Origin: Sphingomonas lutea
GTDB taxonomy: Bacteria; Pseudomonadota; Alphaproteobacteria; Sphingomonadales; Sphingomonadaceae
Direction: 5' to 3'
DNA length: 64,000 nt
Assembly (NCBI RefSeq): GCF_014396785.1
Contig: NZ_CP060718.1
Span: forward strand, 1,508,501-1,572,500
The position numbers and the translations under genes are program-made. Numbering within the stretch: position 1 is the first letter of the stretch; every line of letters begins with the position of its first letter. The notes under the pieces are model-generated. The model made no database searches, was not told the origin of the DNA, and saw nothing but the letters and a program-made list of their open reading frames with translations. This document shows positions 17,144-26,547 of this stretch, one piece after another.

Positions 17144-17474
17144 CCCTGGTGCGGTTCTGCAGGGCGGACGGGACCCTGGACAAGGAAGTGCAAGCGGATC
17201 CAGGGCAACGGCTGCTCGACGTCGCCTGGGCCGCGCGCGAGCCGCTCGAGGGCGCGTGCGAAGGCGTGATGGCCTGCTCGACCTGCCACGTGCTGGTCGA
17301 TGCCGCGGACTTCGCGAAGCTCCCCCGGCGAGCGAGGAGGAAGAGGACATGCTCGACCTCGCCGCCCATGCCGCACGCACCTCGCGCCTGGCCTGCCAGA
17401 TCCTGCTGACCGAGGAGATGGAAAGCCTCACCGTGCGCATCCCGCCGAGCGCGGCGAACTGGATGGGGCGCTGA
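17140..17474 (+). CDS. 2Fe-2S ferredoxin, one frameshift
   Basis: Adrenodoxin-type (Isc-associated) 2Fe-2S ferredoxin, an electron donor in Fe-S cluster assembly. Ligand cysteines are in GACEGVMACSTCHVLVD (C-x5-C-x2-C) and in the later SRLACQILL. The frame breaks at the five-C run 17322-17326; adding one C restores AKLPPASEEEEDMLDLAAHA and gives 111 residues, the family's normal length. The GTG start overlaps the desulfurase stop. The adjacent desulfurases support a role in cluster assembly. Confidence 0.9.
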
Positions 17475-17514
17475 GCCTTGTCGAACGGGCCGTTCGCCGC
17501 CATATGCCGCCGCG

Positions 17515-17598
17515 GAAGTCGGTGGGCGGGGCTGTCGCCAACCTGGTCAGGTCCGGAAGGAAGCAGCCACAACGATTTCGTCCCGGGTCATCGGCTTC
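17515..17598 (+). ncRNA. ffs: Signal recognition particle RNA (4.5S, small bacterial type)
   Basis: The universally conserved SRP RNA domain IV is present as GGTCAGGTCCGGAAGGAAGC at about 17545-17564, with a GGAA tetraloop at 17555-17558 and the asymmetric internal loop that binds Ffh. The outer stem closes with ten pairs between GAAGTCGGTG (from 17515) and CATCGGCTTC (to 17598), allowing G-U pairs. The RNA pairs with Ffh to target membrane proteins co-translationally. True ends may extend a few bases either way. It lies between the ferredoxin and dnaX. Confidence 0.92.
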
Positions 17599-17617
17599 CA
17601 CCCGCATGAGGCGCAGC

Positions 17618-17637
17618 GAAATAGCGTCCGCTATTTC
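17618..17637. repeat. Perfect hairpin downstream of the SRP RNA
   Basis: GAAATAGCG and CGCTATTTC form a nine-base-pair perfect stem around a two-base loop, 20 bases after the SRP RNA. There is no T-tract on the + strand, so it may be an RNA-processing or 3'-end stabilising hairpin, or a repeat element. A second small hairpin (GTCACGG / CCGTGAC) lies at about 17692-17711. Confidence 0.5.
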
Positions 17638-17660
17638 CCAGGCGCCGAATGCCGGCCAGC

Positions 17661-17686
17661 GGTCCTGAGCCTGTCGAAGGGCCGAC
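17661..17686. repeat. Dispersed repeat of the CCTGAGCCTGTCGAAGG type
   Basis: GGTCCTGAGCCTGTCGAAGG followed by GCCGAC is a dispersed intergenic repeat familiar from alphaproteobacterial genomes. A degenerate version (CTGAGCCTTGTCGAACGGGC) covers the ferredoxin stop at 17471-17490, so diverged copies flank the SRP RNA gene. If read as protein it gives GPEPVEGP, a common sign of a wrongly extended N-terminus. Confidence 0.65.
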
Positions 17687-17742
17687 TGACGTCACGGATT
17701 TCTCCGTGACGGCCCCCGCACCGCCTCCTACATTATCAGGCA

Positions 17743-19478
17743 ATGAGCGATTCCCCCAAGACATTCCCGAAGACGACGCGCCGTCGGCAGCCGCGCTCGA
17801 GGCAGCAGGTCAGGCGGCGATGTTCGGCGACTTGCCGCAGCAGCCCCCGCCGGCGCCCGCGGCGACCGTCGCTGCCGCTGCCACGCAGTCCAGCGCGCCT
17901 TCGCCCAAGGACGCCGCCTATCGCGTGCTCGCCCGCAAATACCGTCCGCAGACCTTCGCCGAGCTGATCGGGCAGGATGCGATGGTGCAGACGCTCGCCA
18001 ACGCCATTGCGCGCGGCCGGATTGCCCACGCGTTCCTGCTCACCGGGGTGCGCGGGGTCGGCAAGACGTCGACCGCGCGGCTGATCGCCAAGGCGCTCAA
18101 TTGCATCGGTCCGGACGGGCAGGGCGGGCCGACGATCACGCCGTGCGGCGTATGCGAGCAGTGCCGCGCGATCGCCGAGGGGCGGCATATCGACGTCATC
18201 GAGATGGACGCCGCCAGCCACACCGGCGTCGACGACGTGCGGGAGATCATCGACGCCGTCCGCTACGCCTCGGTCAGTGCGCGCTACAAAATCTACATCA
18301 TCGACGAAGTCCACATGCTTTCGAAGCATGCTTTCAATGCGTTGCTCAAGACTCTTGAGGAGCCGCCCGAGCATGTGAAGTTCCTGTTCGCGACCACCGA
18401 GGTCGACAAGGTGCCGGTAACGATCCTGTCGCGCTGCCAGCGATTCGACCTGCGGCGGATCCCGGGCGACAAGCTCGCCGCGCATTTCGGCGAGGTCGCC
18501 AAGGCCGAGGGCGTCGAGGTTGAGCCCGAAGCGCTGGCGATGATTGCGCGCGCTGCGGAAGGCTCGGCGCGCGACGGGCTGTCGATCCTCGACCAGGCGA
18601 TCGCCCATGGCGCGGGCGCCGTCACTGCGACGCAAGTGCGTGACATGCTCGGCCTCGCCGACCGGGGACGCATCCGCCGCTTGCTTGAGATCGTCCTGAG
18701 GGGCGATGCCGAGACCGCATTGGCCCAGCTCGACGAAGCGCACGACCTGGGCATCGACCCGACACAGTTGCTGCGCGGGCTGATGGAAGCGCTGCACATG
18801 GCGACCCGGGCCAAGGCCGGCGCGCGTGCCGACACCTTGCTCTCCGCTGAGGAACGCGAGACTTCCGACGAGCTGGCGAAGCAACTCGGCTGGGGGATGA
18901 TCCACCGGCTGTGGCAGATGCTGCTCAAGGGACTGCAGGACGTATCGATCGCGCCCGACCCGCGCGAGGCCGCGGAAATGGCGCTACTGCGGCTGATCCA
19001 CGCCGCCGACATGCCCGACCCGACCGCCCTGCTGGCGAAGCTGAGCGGTGAGGGGGCCGCCGGCACCGCGCCCGCAAGTGCGGGGGCTCGCCCGGCGAGC
19101 GGCACGGTCGCGACCATCCCCGCAGACTTCCCCGCGCTGATCAAATTCCTCGATGACAATCGCAAGCAATTGCTGGCGCAGCAGCTGCACGACCAGGTCG
19201 GGCTGGTGCGATACGACCCGCCGGTCCTGGTGCTGAAGCCGACCAAGCCGCTCGGCGGGGATTGGTCGCGGCAGCTCGCGCTCGACCTCAAGGCGCTCAC
19301 TGGAAGCTCTTGGCAGGTGTCCTTTTCGGACGAGCAGGCCGAACCATCGCTTCTGGCCAAGGAGAAAATGGCCGAGGAAAGGGTTCGGGCAGATGTACTT
19401 GCCGACCCCAATGTTGCGGCGGTGATGGACGCGTTCCCCGGTGCAGAGCTGGAAACCCATTCAACAAGAGGCGGTTAG
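17743..19478 (+). CDS. dnaX: DNA polymerase III subunit gamma/tau, one frameshift near start
   Basis: Clamp-loader ATPase. The core opens YRVLARKYRPQTFAELIG; the Walker A is GVRGVGKTST (about residues 102-110 of the corrected protein); zinc-site cysteines are in LNC and CGVCEQC; Walker B is YIIDEVHML, the sensor-1 region FATTEVDKVP, and the SRC motif LSRCQRF. The C-terminal tau region (residues about 420-578) would bind the polymerase. The apparent long open frame starts upstream inside a dispersed repeat; the true start is ATG 17743, and adding one C to the run 17753-17757 joins MSDSPQDIPEDDAPS to the body (578 aa). The stop directly abuts the ybaB ATG. Confidence 0.93.
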
Positions 19479-19802
19479 ATGCCCGACTTCGATGAAATTC
19501 TGAAGATGGCGCAGAATGCGCAGAGCGAACTGCAAAAGGCGCAGGACAATCTCGACAAAATCGAGGTCGAGGGCGTCAGCGGCGGCGGGATGGTCAAGAT
19601 CAAGGCGACCGCGAAGGGCCGGATCCTCGGCGTCGATCTCGACGACAGCCTGATGCAGCCATCGGAAAAGACGATGCTTGAGGATCTCATCGCTGCCGCG
19701 ATCAACGATGCGCGCGGCAAGGCCGATGCCGCCGCGGCGACCGAGATGCAGAAGATGCAGAGCAGCCTTCCGCTACCGCCAGGGTTCAAGCTGCCCTTCT
19801 AG
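19479..19802 (+). CDS. ybaB: YbaB/EbfC nucleoid-associated protein
   Basis: A 107-residue DNA-binding protein of the YbaB/EbfC family. It begins PDFDEILKMAQNAQ with an N-terminal helix, then the beta-hairpin GVSGGGMVKIKATAKG and the helix with EKTMLEDLIAAAINDA, ending LPLPPGFKLPF as is typical of the family. It starts at the base after the dnaX stop, the classical dnaX-ybaB arrangement; recR, often next, is absent here. Confidence 0.93.
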   Translation: MPDFDEILKMAQNAQSELQKAQDNLDKIEVEGVSGGGMVKIKATAKGRILGVDLDDSLMQPSEKTMLEDLIAAAINDARGKADAAAATEMQKMQSSLPLPPGFKLPF

Positions 19803-19855
19803 GCGTGACGCGCGGATTGGGGCATGGTGAGCGCCGCCTTTGAGGGGAGGCGCTT

Positions 19856-21460
19856 ATGGCACTTGGCGCAATGCAGGATTTTCCGCTCCGCATCATGCGG
19901 CTGATGGACCATGCCGAGCGTGAGCACGGCCACCGCGAGATCGTGTCCGCGCGGGCCGACGGCACCGTCCATCGCACCAATTGGAAAGAGGTGACCGACC
20001 GCTCGCGCCGGCTGGCAGGGGCGCTTGAGCGGCTGGGCGTCGAGCCTGGCGAGCGCGTCGCGACTTTGGCGATGAACCACGACCGGCATCTCGTCGCCTG
20101 GTTCGGCGTGGTCGGCATGGGCGGCGTCCTCCACACGCTCAACCCGCGGCTGTTCGACGATCAGCTGACCTACATCGTCAATCACGCGGAAGACCGCGTC
20201 CTGCTCTACGACAAGGCTTTCGCACCAATCGTCGAGCGGCTGAAAGGACAGTGGCCGTCGGTCGCGCATTACGTCTGTTTCGATGACGAATTCGATGCCC
20301 TGCTCGCTGACGAGCCCGGTGAATATCGCTGGTACGAAGGCGACGAGCGCGACCCGTGCGGGCTCTGCTACACCAGCGGGACCACCGGCGACCCCAAGGG
20401 CGTGCTGTACGAGCACCGCTCGACCGTGCTCCACGCGATGTCGGTGGTCGTGCCCGACATTCTCGACGTTTCGGCGCGCGCGGTGATGTTGCCGGTGGTA
20501 CCGATGTTCCACGCCAACAGCTGGTGCATCCCGTACGCCGCGGCGCTCGCCGGCTTCAAGCTGGTGATGTGCGCCGACAACCGGCCCGAGCGGCTGTGCG
20601 AGTTGTTCCTGACGGAAGGCGTGACGCACTCCGCCGGCGTTCCCACCGTGTGGCTCGGAATCATTGACTATGTCGAGGAGACCGGCGCGAGCCTGGGCAA
20701 GCTGAACACGGTCGTGATCGGAGGCTCCTCGGCACCGCCCGCAACCATCCGCTGGTTTCGCAAGCGCGGCATCCGCGTCAATCATTTGTGGGGAATGACC
20801 GAAATGTCGCCGGTCGGCACCGTCGGGGCGCCGCCGTCCAACTGGGACGAGATGAGCGACGCGGAACAGGTCGACTATCTATCGCGTCCCGGGCGATCGA
20901 TGTTTGGTGTCGAGCTGCGCGTCGTGGACGAGGCTGGCAATGTGCTGCCGCGCGACGGGACCAGCTCCGGCCACCTGCAGACGCGCGGCGCGGCGGTAGT
21001 GAAGCGCTATTTCAAGAAGGATGCGGACGCTGTCGATGCGGACAATTGGTTCGACACCGGCGACATCGCCGTCATCCACCCCGACAACACGCTGCGCCTG
21101 ACCGACCGCGCCAAGGACGTGATCAAGTCCGGCGGCGAATGGATCAGCTCGATCGAACTGGAAAATGCCGCGGTCGGCTGCCCCGGCGTCGCCGAGGCCG
21201 CGGCGATCGGCATTCCGCATCCCAAATGGGACGAGCGGCCGCTGTTGCTGGTCGTCCGCGACGAGGGGAGCACGATCACCGCAGGGGAGGTCCGCGACTA
21301 TCTCGCGGGCGAGGTCGCCAAATGGTGGCTCCCCGACGCGATCGAGTTCGTCGACGAACTGCCCCACACCGGGACCGGCAAGCTCAGCAAGAAGGACCTG
21401 CGCGACAAATATCGCAACTATCGCTTCGCCGATGCGGAGGCGATGGTCGGGCGGGATTAG
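19856..21460 (+). CDS. Fatty-acyl-CoA ligase, AlkK-like
   Basis: A 534-residue ANL-superfamily enzyme that activates fatty acids as acyl-AMP and then acyl-CoA. The AMP-binding P-loop is [12 protein letters not shown], followed by [22 protein letters not shown], the hinge region [20 protein letters not shown] and the C-terminal lysine region [14 protein letters not shown]. The gene as a whole resembles AlkK-type medium-chain acyl-CoA synthetases. The ATG at 19856 lies shortly after GAGGGGAGG. It stands alone, 53 bases after ybaB, and is followed by a repeat element. Confidence 0.9.
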   Translation: MALGAMQDFPLRIMRLMDHAEREHGHREIVSARADGTVHRTNWKEVTDRSRRLAGALERLGVEPGERVATLAMNHDRHLVAWFGVVGMGGVLHTLNPRLFDDQLTYIVNHAEDRVLLYDKAFAPIVERLKGQWPSVAHYVCFDDEFDALLADEPGEYRWYEGDERDPCGLCYTSGTTGDPKGVLYEHRSTVLHAMSVVVPDILDVSARAVMLPVVPMFHANSWCIPYAAALAGFKLVMCADNRPERLCELFLTEGVTHSAGVPTVWLGIIDYVEETGASLGKLNTVVIGGSSAPPATIRWFRKRGIRVNHLWGMTEMSPVGTVGAPPSNWDEMSDAEQVDYLSRPGRSMFGVELRVVDEAGNVLPRDGTSSGHLQTRGAAVVKRYFKKDADAVDADNWFDTGDIAVIHPDNTLRLTDRAKDVIKSGGEWISSIELENAAVGCPGVAEAAAIGIPHPKWDERPLLLVVRDEGSTITAGEVRDYLAGEVAKWWLPDAIEFVDELPHTGTGKLSKKDLRDKYRNYRFADAEAMVGRD

Positions 21461-21464
21461 CGTT

Positions 21465-21593
21465 CCCCTGCGAAGGCAGGGGTCCAGCCAGGCTCCGTCA
21501 GGAGCCTTCTCCGGAAGAGCGTGAGCGCCGAAGAGAGAGAGCGAACTGCCGCTAAAGCGCCAGCTCGCGTATGGGCCCCTGCCTTCGCAGGGG
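21465..21593. repeat. 129-bp element bounded by inverted CCCCTGC...GCAGGGG repeats
   Basis: CCCCTGCGAAGGCAGGGG at 21465-21482 and its exact reverse complement at 21576-21593 bound about 93 bases of non-coding sequence between the acyl-CoA ligase stop and ettA. Each end is itself palindromic. This is the shape of a composite REP (BIME-like) or miniature non-autonomous element. No reading frame of note lies inside. Confidence 0.65.
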
Positions 21594-21666
21594 TACACTG
21601 GAAATCCGCACCGCCTTCGCCTAATTGCGCGGCAACCCCCGCTCTCAGCAAGGAATCCGCGACCCC

Positions 21667-23346
21667 ATGGCCGCCCAATATGCTTTTGTCATGAAGGACA
21701 TGACCAAGTCCTTCCCCGGCGCGCAGAAGCCGGTGCTCAGCAACATCAACCTGCAATTTTACCACGGCGCCAAGATTGGCATCGTCGGCCCCAACGGCGC
21801 CGGCAAGTCGACGTTGATGAAAATCATGGCGGGGATCGACAAGGACTTCTCGGGCGAGGCGTGGCCAGGCGAGAATGTGACCGTTGGCTATCTGCCGCAG
21901 GAGCCGCAGCTCGATCCAGCCAAGAACGTGCTCGAGAACGTCAAGGACGGCGCGCGCGAGGTTGCCGACATGGTCGACCGCTTCAACGCCATTTCGGCAG
22001 AGATGGGCGATCCCAAGGACGACACCGATTTCGACGCGCTGATGGAGGAAATGGGCGAGCTCCAGGGCAAGATCGACGCGGTCGACGGCTGGACGCTCGA
22101 CAACCAGCTCGAAGTCGCAATGGAGGCGCTCCGCTGCCCGCCCTCGGACTGGTCGGTGGACAGCCTGTCGGGCGGTGAAAAGCGCCGTATCGCGCTCACC
22201 CGCCTGCTGATCCAGAAGCCCTCGATTCTGCTCCTCGACGAGCCGACCAACCACCTCGACGCCGAAAGCGTCCAGTGGCTCGAACAGCATTTGAAGGAAT
22301 ATGCCGGCGCGGTGCTGATGATCACCCACGATCGCTACTTCCTCGACAATGTGGTGGAATGGATCCTCGAGATCGATCGCGGGAAATACTTCCCCTACGA
22401 AGGCAATTATTCGACCTATCTCGAGAAGAAGGCCAAGCGGCTCGAGCAGGAGGACCGCGAGGAATCCGGGCGCCAGAAGGCGATCAAGGACGAGCTCGAG
22501 TGGATCCGGCAGGGCGCCAAGGCGCGCCAGACCAAGTCGAAGGCGCGTATCGCCAAGTTCGACCAGCTTGTCGCGAGCCAGGAAAAGCGCGTTCCGGGCA
22601 AGGCGGAAATCCTCATCCAGGTGCCAGAGCGCCTGGGCGGCAAGGTGATCGAGGTCGAAAACATTTCAAAGGCTTACGGCGACAAGCTGCTGTTCGAAGG
22701 CTTGAGCTTCAACCTGCCGCCGGGCGGGATTGTCGGCGTGATCGGCCCCAATGGCGCGGGCAAGTCGACCCTGTTCAAGATCATCACCGGGCAGGAAAAG
22801 CCCGACAGCGGCAAGGTCGACATCGGGCCGACCGTGCACCTCGGCTACGTCGACCAGAGCCGCGATCACCTCAACGACAAGAACAATGTCTGGCAGGAGA
22901 TTTCGGACGGGCTCGATTACATGAAGGTCAACGGCCACGACCAATCGACGCGCGCCTATGTCGGCGCCTTCAACTTCAAGGGCCAGGACCAGCAGAAGAA
23001 CGTCGGCAAGCTGTCGGGCGGCGAGCGCAACCGCGTCAACATCGCCAAGATGCTCAAGCGCGGCGGCAACGTGCTGCTATTGGACGAGCCAACCAACGAC
23101 CTGGACGTCGAGACGCTCGGCGCGCTCGAGGAAGCGATCGAGAATTTTGCCGGCTGCGCAGTGGTCATCAGCCACGACCGCTTCTTCCTCGATCGCCTGG
23201 CGACGCATATCCTGGCGTTCGAAGGCGACAGCCACGTCGAATGGTTCGAGGGCAATTTCCAAGCCTATGAGGAAGACAAGGTCCGTCGCCTGGGTGAGGA
23301 AGCCACGCGCCCGCACCGGACGACGTATCGCAAGCTGACGCGTTAG
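21667..23346 (+). CDS. ettA: Energy-dependent translational throttle protein EttA (ABC-F)
   Basis: A 559-residue soluble ABC-F ATPase with two nucleotide-binding domains and no membrane segments, acting at the ribosomal E site. First domain: GPNGAGKSTLMKI, LSGGEKRRIALTRLL and LLDEPTNHLD. A charged linker with RQGAKARQTKSKARI separates it from the second: GPNGAGKSTLFKI, LSGGERNRVNIAKML and DEPTNDLDVETL. Length and the GDKLLFEGLSF opening of domain two fit EttA rather than Uup. I use ATG 21667 (MAAQYAFVMKDM); an in-frame ATG at 21625 precedes it but adds unconserved residues. Confidence 0.94.
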   Translation: MAAQYAFVMKDMTKSFPGAQKPVLSNINLQFYHGAKIGIVGPNGAGKSTLMKIMAGIDKDFSGEAWPGENVTVGYLPQEPQLDPAKNVLENVKDGAREVADMVDRFNAISAEMGDPKDDTDFDALMEEMGELQGKIDAVDGWTLDNQLEVAMEALRCPPSDWSVDSLSGGEKRRIALTRLLIQKPSILLLDEPTNHLDAESVQWLEQHLKEYAGAVLMITHDRYFLDNVVEWILEIDRGKYFPYEGNYSTYLEKKAKRLEQEDREESGRQKAIKDELEWIRQGAKARQTKSKARIAKFDQLVASQEKRVPGKAEILIQVPERLGGKVIEVENISKAYGDKLLFEGLSFNLPPGGIVGVIGPNGAGKSTLFKIITGQEKPDSGKVDIGPTVHLGYVDQSRDHLNDKNNVWQEISDGLDYMKVNGHDQSTRAYVGAFNFKGQDQQKNVGKLSGGERNRVNIAKMLKRGGNVLLLDEPTNDLDVETLGALEEAIENFAGCAVVISHDRFFLDRLATHILAFEGDSHVEWFEGNFQAYEEDKVRRLGEEATRPHRTTYRKLTR

Positions 23347-23350
23347 TGGC

Positions 23351-23539
23351 TTAGCCTGCCGCCTTGGCCTGGCGGTCGTAATCCTCGGCCATGAGGATGA
23401 GCATCTCGGAGGTCTTGCGGTCGGAGGTGGACTTGGACAGGCGCCGGCAACGCTCGGCCTGTTCGGCCGCATGTGCGCCTGGCTCGGCCGCCTTGAACGT
23501 GTTCGTTGGCCTTGTGATGCCCGTCATTGCCCGCGCCAT
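23351..23539 (-). CDS. Small hypothetical protein, 62 aa
   Basis: A 62-residue basic, helical protein with EQAERCRRLSKSTSDRKTSEM and ILMAEDYDRQAKAAG. This EQAERCRRLA-x-ST pattern occurs in a widespread class of short alphaproteobacterial proteins of unknown function. No signal peptide or membrane segment. It ends 4 bases from the convergent ettA stop. Confidence 0.55.
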   Translation of the reverse strand: MARAMTGITRPTNTFKAAEPGAHAAEQAERCRRLSKSTSDRKTSEMLILMAEDYDRQAKAAG

Positions 23540-23637
23540 GATGATCTAAGTTAAAAGCAGAAACCGAAAGCCGGGCATTCGTTCCGCCATCATGTGGCTT
23601 CGATCCAAGCTGTGTCACGCAGACAACAGTTCCCTGC

Positions 23638-24366
23638 CTAGCGCAGGCGTTTCACCAACAGGGCGCCGTCCGCGCCGGGCTTCACCTCGAAGTTCGGCAC
23701 CGCCTTGATCAGATCCGACAGGCGCGTGAAGCCATAGTTGCGTGCCGCGAAGCTGGAGACCGCCTTGGCCCGCTGCCCAAGCTCCGACAGCGTCGTATAG
23801 CCTTCCTCGTCGCGCTTCGACGCCTTGTAGGCGGCGCCCAGCACCTGCAGCAGCTCGGTGTCGACCGGGCGCTGTCCTTTCTCCGTGGCGGGCTGCTCGA
23901 GTTCCTCGGCATCGTCCAGCGCCAGCGCGCCCATGTCGAAGAAGCGGGTGCACGCTTGCTGGAAGGAGAGGGGCGTCTTGGCGGTGCCGAAGCCGTAAAC
24001 CGGCAACCCGTCCTCGCGGATGCGCTGGGCAAGGGGAAGGAAGTCGCTGTCGCTCGACATGATCCCAAACCCGTCGACATTCCCGCGGTAGAGCAGGTCC
24101 ATCGCGTCGATGGTCATGCGCATGTCGGTCGCGCTCTTGCCCTTGACCACATCGAACTGCTGCATGGGGATGATCGAATGCAGGCCGGTCAGCTGGCCCC
24201 ACCCCTTAAGGCTGGTCTTCGCCCAATTGCCGTAGGCGCGGCGGATGTTGATCGTCCCAAGCTCTCCCAGCACGAGCAGAAGCTCGTCGAGATGGTCGGG
24301 GCTGGCATTATCGGCGTCGATGAGCAGCGCGACATTCTTTTCGTTATCGTGATCGTAATCGCGCAT
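23638..24366 (-). CDS. NYN-domain (PIN-like) protein with C-terminal OST-HTH/LOTUS domain
   Basis: A 242-residue protein. The N-terminal NYN domain (about 1-150, DUF88/LabA-like) shows acidic positions expected for a PIN-like metal-dependent ribonuclease: LLIDADNAS, SATDMRMTIDAMDLL and MSSDSDFLPLAQRI. The C-terminal 75 residues (YTTLSELGQRAKAVSSFAARNYGF) match the OST-HTH/LOTUS winged-helix, an RNA-binding module. Probably an RNA-processing enzyme of unknown target. It is divergent from the lipoprotein gene at 24535. Confidence 0.85.
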   Translation of the reverse strand: MRDYDHDNEKNVALLIDADNASPDHLDELLLVLGELGTINIRRAYGNWAKTSLKGWGQLTGLHSIIPMQQFDVVKGKSATDMRMTIDAMDLLYRGNVDGFGIMSSDSDFLPLAQRIREDGLPVYGFGTAKTPLSFQQACTRFFDMGALALDDAEELEQPATEKGQRPVDTELLQVLGAAYKASKRDEEGYTTLSELGQRAKAVSSFAARNYGFTRLSDLIKAVPNFEVKPGADGALLVKRLR

Positions 24367-24534
24367 TCGTGCCGAGTCCCCGTCGATGGAGCCTGTCTAT
24401 CGCAGTGGCGCCAAATCGCCACACCCTGTCGACGAAAGTGCGTAGTCCCTGAACGCCGGATGATCGATGCGGGAACGAAACGCCTTGTGTTGCGCTTCTG
24501 CCAATTCAGGGGGTGAGTAAGGAAGGGACAGGGA

Positions 24535-24888
24535 ATGAAGAAGATTGGACTTAGCGTCGCTCTCGCCGCCAGTATTGCGGTGACCGGCTGTGCCAGCAAC
24601 CCTTATGGTTATGGCTATAACGACCCGTATTATGGCAATCAGTATCAGCGCAATCCGAATGTCGGTAATGCCGCGGCGGGCGCCGCGATCGGTGCCGTCG
24701 GCGGTGCCATCGCCGGCAGCGTAATTCCGGGCGTCAGCGGGACGCAGGGCGCAATCGCCGGCGCAGTGCTCGGCGGCGTTCTTGGCGCCACGATCAACGG
24801 TCGCCAATATTACCGCGATACGCGCGGCTATTGCTATTACGTCGACCAGTACGGTCAGCCGCACTACAATTATCAGGTGCGCTGCTAG
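24535..24888 (+). CDS. Glycine-zipper lipoprotein
   Basis: A 117-residue protein with an N-terminal signal sequence ending in the lipobox VTGC (Cys19), so probably an outer-membrane lipoprotein. A Tyr/Asn-rich spacer (NPYGYGYNDPYYGN) is followed by a glycine-zipper (AAAGAAIGAVGGAIAGSV and AIAGAVLGGVLGATI) and a Tyr-rich tail ending YNYQVRC. Related to the small 17-kDa-antigen/OsmB-like glycine-zipper envelope proteins, for which no enzymatic function is known. Upstream GGGACAGGGA is a plausible ribosome-binding site. Confidence 0.8.
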   Translation: MKKIGLSVALAASIAVTGCASNPYGYGYNDPYYGNQYQRNPNVGNAAAGAAIGAVGGAIAGSVIPGVSGTQGAIAGAVLGGVLGATINGRQYYRDTRGYCYYVDQYGQPHYNYQVRC

Positions 24889-24927
24889 TCGGTGCGTTCG
24901 AGCGGCGCCTTGCCGCTCGCACGAATG

Positions 24928-25563
24928 TTAGGCGGGGCGGAAGTTCTCTTCCGCCTCGTCGAGCACGTACAGGCGCCCCTCGGCGATCGAGAAATGCGCG
25001 CCATGCAGCGTGAGCCGCCCGTCGCGCTCGCGCTCTGCAACCCAAGGGAAGGTGCGCAGGTTTGCCAATGATGCGCGAACCGCGGCCCATTCCATTTCAA
25101 GCATCGCGTCGGGCCCAGGCTCCGGGAAGCGCGCCCGTACCGCTTCTCGTGCCTCGCGCAGCAGTTCGACCCATTCGGAAATGAAATAGCCGCCACCATG
25201 TGGTGCATCGTCGAATGCCCCGGTCAGCGCCGCCGCGCAGCCGCCGCACAGGCCGTGGCCCATGACCACGATCTCCTCGACCTCAAGCTGGGTCACCGCA
25301 AATTCCAGTGCGGCCGACACGCCGTGATAGCCTGGCGTCGTTTCGAACGGCGGTGCCAGCGCGGCGACATTGCGTACGACGAACATCTCGCCCGGCCGGG
25401 CATCGAAGATCGTCGCCGGCTCGACCCGGCTGTCGGAGCAGGCGATGACCATCACCTTTGGGCTCTGGCCCTCTGCCAATTCGGTCCAGCGCGCGCGCTC
25501 GGCAGGCCAGTCGGTTTCGCGAAAACGGCGGTAGCCGTCGATCAGGTCGGTGAATCGGGTCAT
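24928..25563 (-). CDS. Beta-class carbonic anhydrase
   Basis: A 211-residue zinc enzyme interconverting CO2 and bicarbonate in the cytoplasm. Zinc ligands are C42 with the catalytic dyad D44 and R46 (ACSDSRVEP), and H103 and C106 (GHGLCGGC). RNVAALAPP and GYHGVSAALEFAV follow the family pattern. The start at 25563 (MTRFTDLIDGYRRF) is typical. It is divergent from lipA. Confidence 0.93.
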   Translation of the reverse strand: MTRFTDLIDGYRRFRETDWPAERARWTELAEGQSPKVMVIACSDSRVEPATIFDARPGEMFVVRNVAALAPPFETTPGYHGVSAALEFAVTQLEVEEIVVMGHGLCGGCAAALTGAFDDAPHGGGYFISEWVELLREAREAVRARFPEPGPDAMLEMEWAAVRASLANLRTFPWVAERERDGRLTLHGAHFSIAEGRLYVLDEAEENFRPA

Positions 25564-25629
25564 GCCGCAGCGGCTAAACGCTGAAGGGCAGGGGTGGCAA
25601 GCCGTCCCTTCAATCGCTATCTGGCGCGC

Positions 25630-26547
25630 ATGAACGCTCCCGCGTCAGTTCCCAGGCAGCGCAAGCCCGATTGGATCCGCGTCAAGGCGCCGGTCAGCGA
25701 AGGCTATCACAATACCCGCAAGCTGATGCGCTCGCTCGGCCTCGCCACCGTCTGCGAGGAAGCGGCCTGCCCGAACATCGGCGAATGCTGGACCAAGAAG
25801 CACGCCACGGTGATGATCCTGGGCGACACGTGCACGCGGGCCTGCGCTTTCTGCAACGTTAAAACGGGCATGCCCCGCGCCGTCGATCCGCTCGAGCCCG
25901 AGCATGTCGCGGTCGCCGCGGCCGAGCTTGGGCTGGAGCATATCGTCGTCACCTCGGTCGACCGCGATGACCTGCCCGACGGCGGTGCGTCACAGTTCGT
26001 CAAGGTGATCCAGGCGCTGCGCCGAAACACCCCGAACACGACGATCGAGATCCTGACGCCCGATTTCCGCAACAAGCATGAAGCGGCGGTGAGCGCGATC
26101 GTCGAGGCTGGGCCCGACGTCTACAACCACAATCTGGAAACGGTGCCGCGGCTGTACCCGACGATCCGCCCCGGGGCGCGTTACTATGCATCCTTGCGCC
26201 TGCTTGAGAGCGTCAAGCGCCAAGCCCCGCATATCTTTACCAAATCGGGCGTCATGGTCGGGCTGGGCGAACAACGGCTCGAAGTTCACCAGGTGATGGA
26301 CGACATGCGCTCGGCCGGCGTCGATTTCCTGACCATGGGCCAGTACCTGCAGCCGACTCCGCGCCATGCCAAGGTCGAGGAGTTCGTTTCGCCGCAGGCG
26401 TTCGACGCCTATGCCGCGATCGCCCGCGCCAAGGGTTTCCTGCTCGTCGCGGCATCGCCGCTGACCCGCTCAAGCTATCACGCCGGCGACGATTTCAAGA
26501 AGATGCAGGCGAACCGGACGGCGCAGCTGGAGCGTATTCGCGCCTGA
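25630..26547 (+). CDS. lipA: Lipoyl synthase
   Basis: Radical SAM enzyme that inserts two sulfur atoms into octanoyl-carrier protein domains. The auxiliary cluster cysteines are C42, C47 and C53 ([13 protein letters not shown]); the SAM cluster is C68-x3-C72-x2-C75 (CTRACAFC). The C-terminal RSSYHA serine motif is present ([11 protein letters not shown]). Length 305 aa from ATG 25630; an in-frame ATG at 25594 adds 12 unconserved residues. The stop overlaps the next ATG by one base (TGATG). Confidence 0.96.
   Translation: MNAPASVPRQRKPDWIRVKAPVSEGYHNTRKLMRSLGLATVCEEAACPNIGECWTKKHATVMILGDTCTRACAFCNVKTGMPRAVDPLEPEHVAVAAAELGLEHIVVTSVDRDDLPDGGASQFVKVIQALRRNTPNTTIEILTPDFRNKHEAAVSAIVEAGPDVYNHNLETVPRLYPTIRPGARYYASLRLLESVKRQAPHIFTKSGVMVGLGEQRLEVHQVMDDMRSAGVDFLTMGQYLQPTPRHAKVEEFVSPQAFDAYAAIARAKGFLLVAASPLTRSSYHAGDDFKKMQANRTAQLERIRA

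Noticed and set aside
17743..19478. Programmed frameshift in dnaX
   Set aside because: Programmed shifting in dnaX occurs in the middle of the gene to make gamma; here the break is at codon 4-5 and matches the homopolymer errors seen in eight other places.
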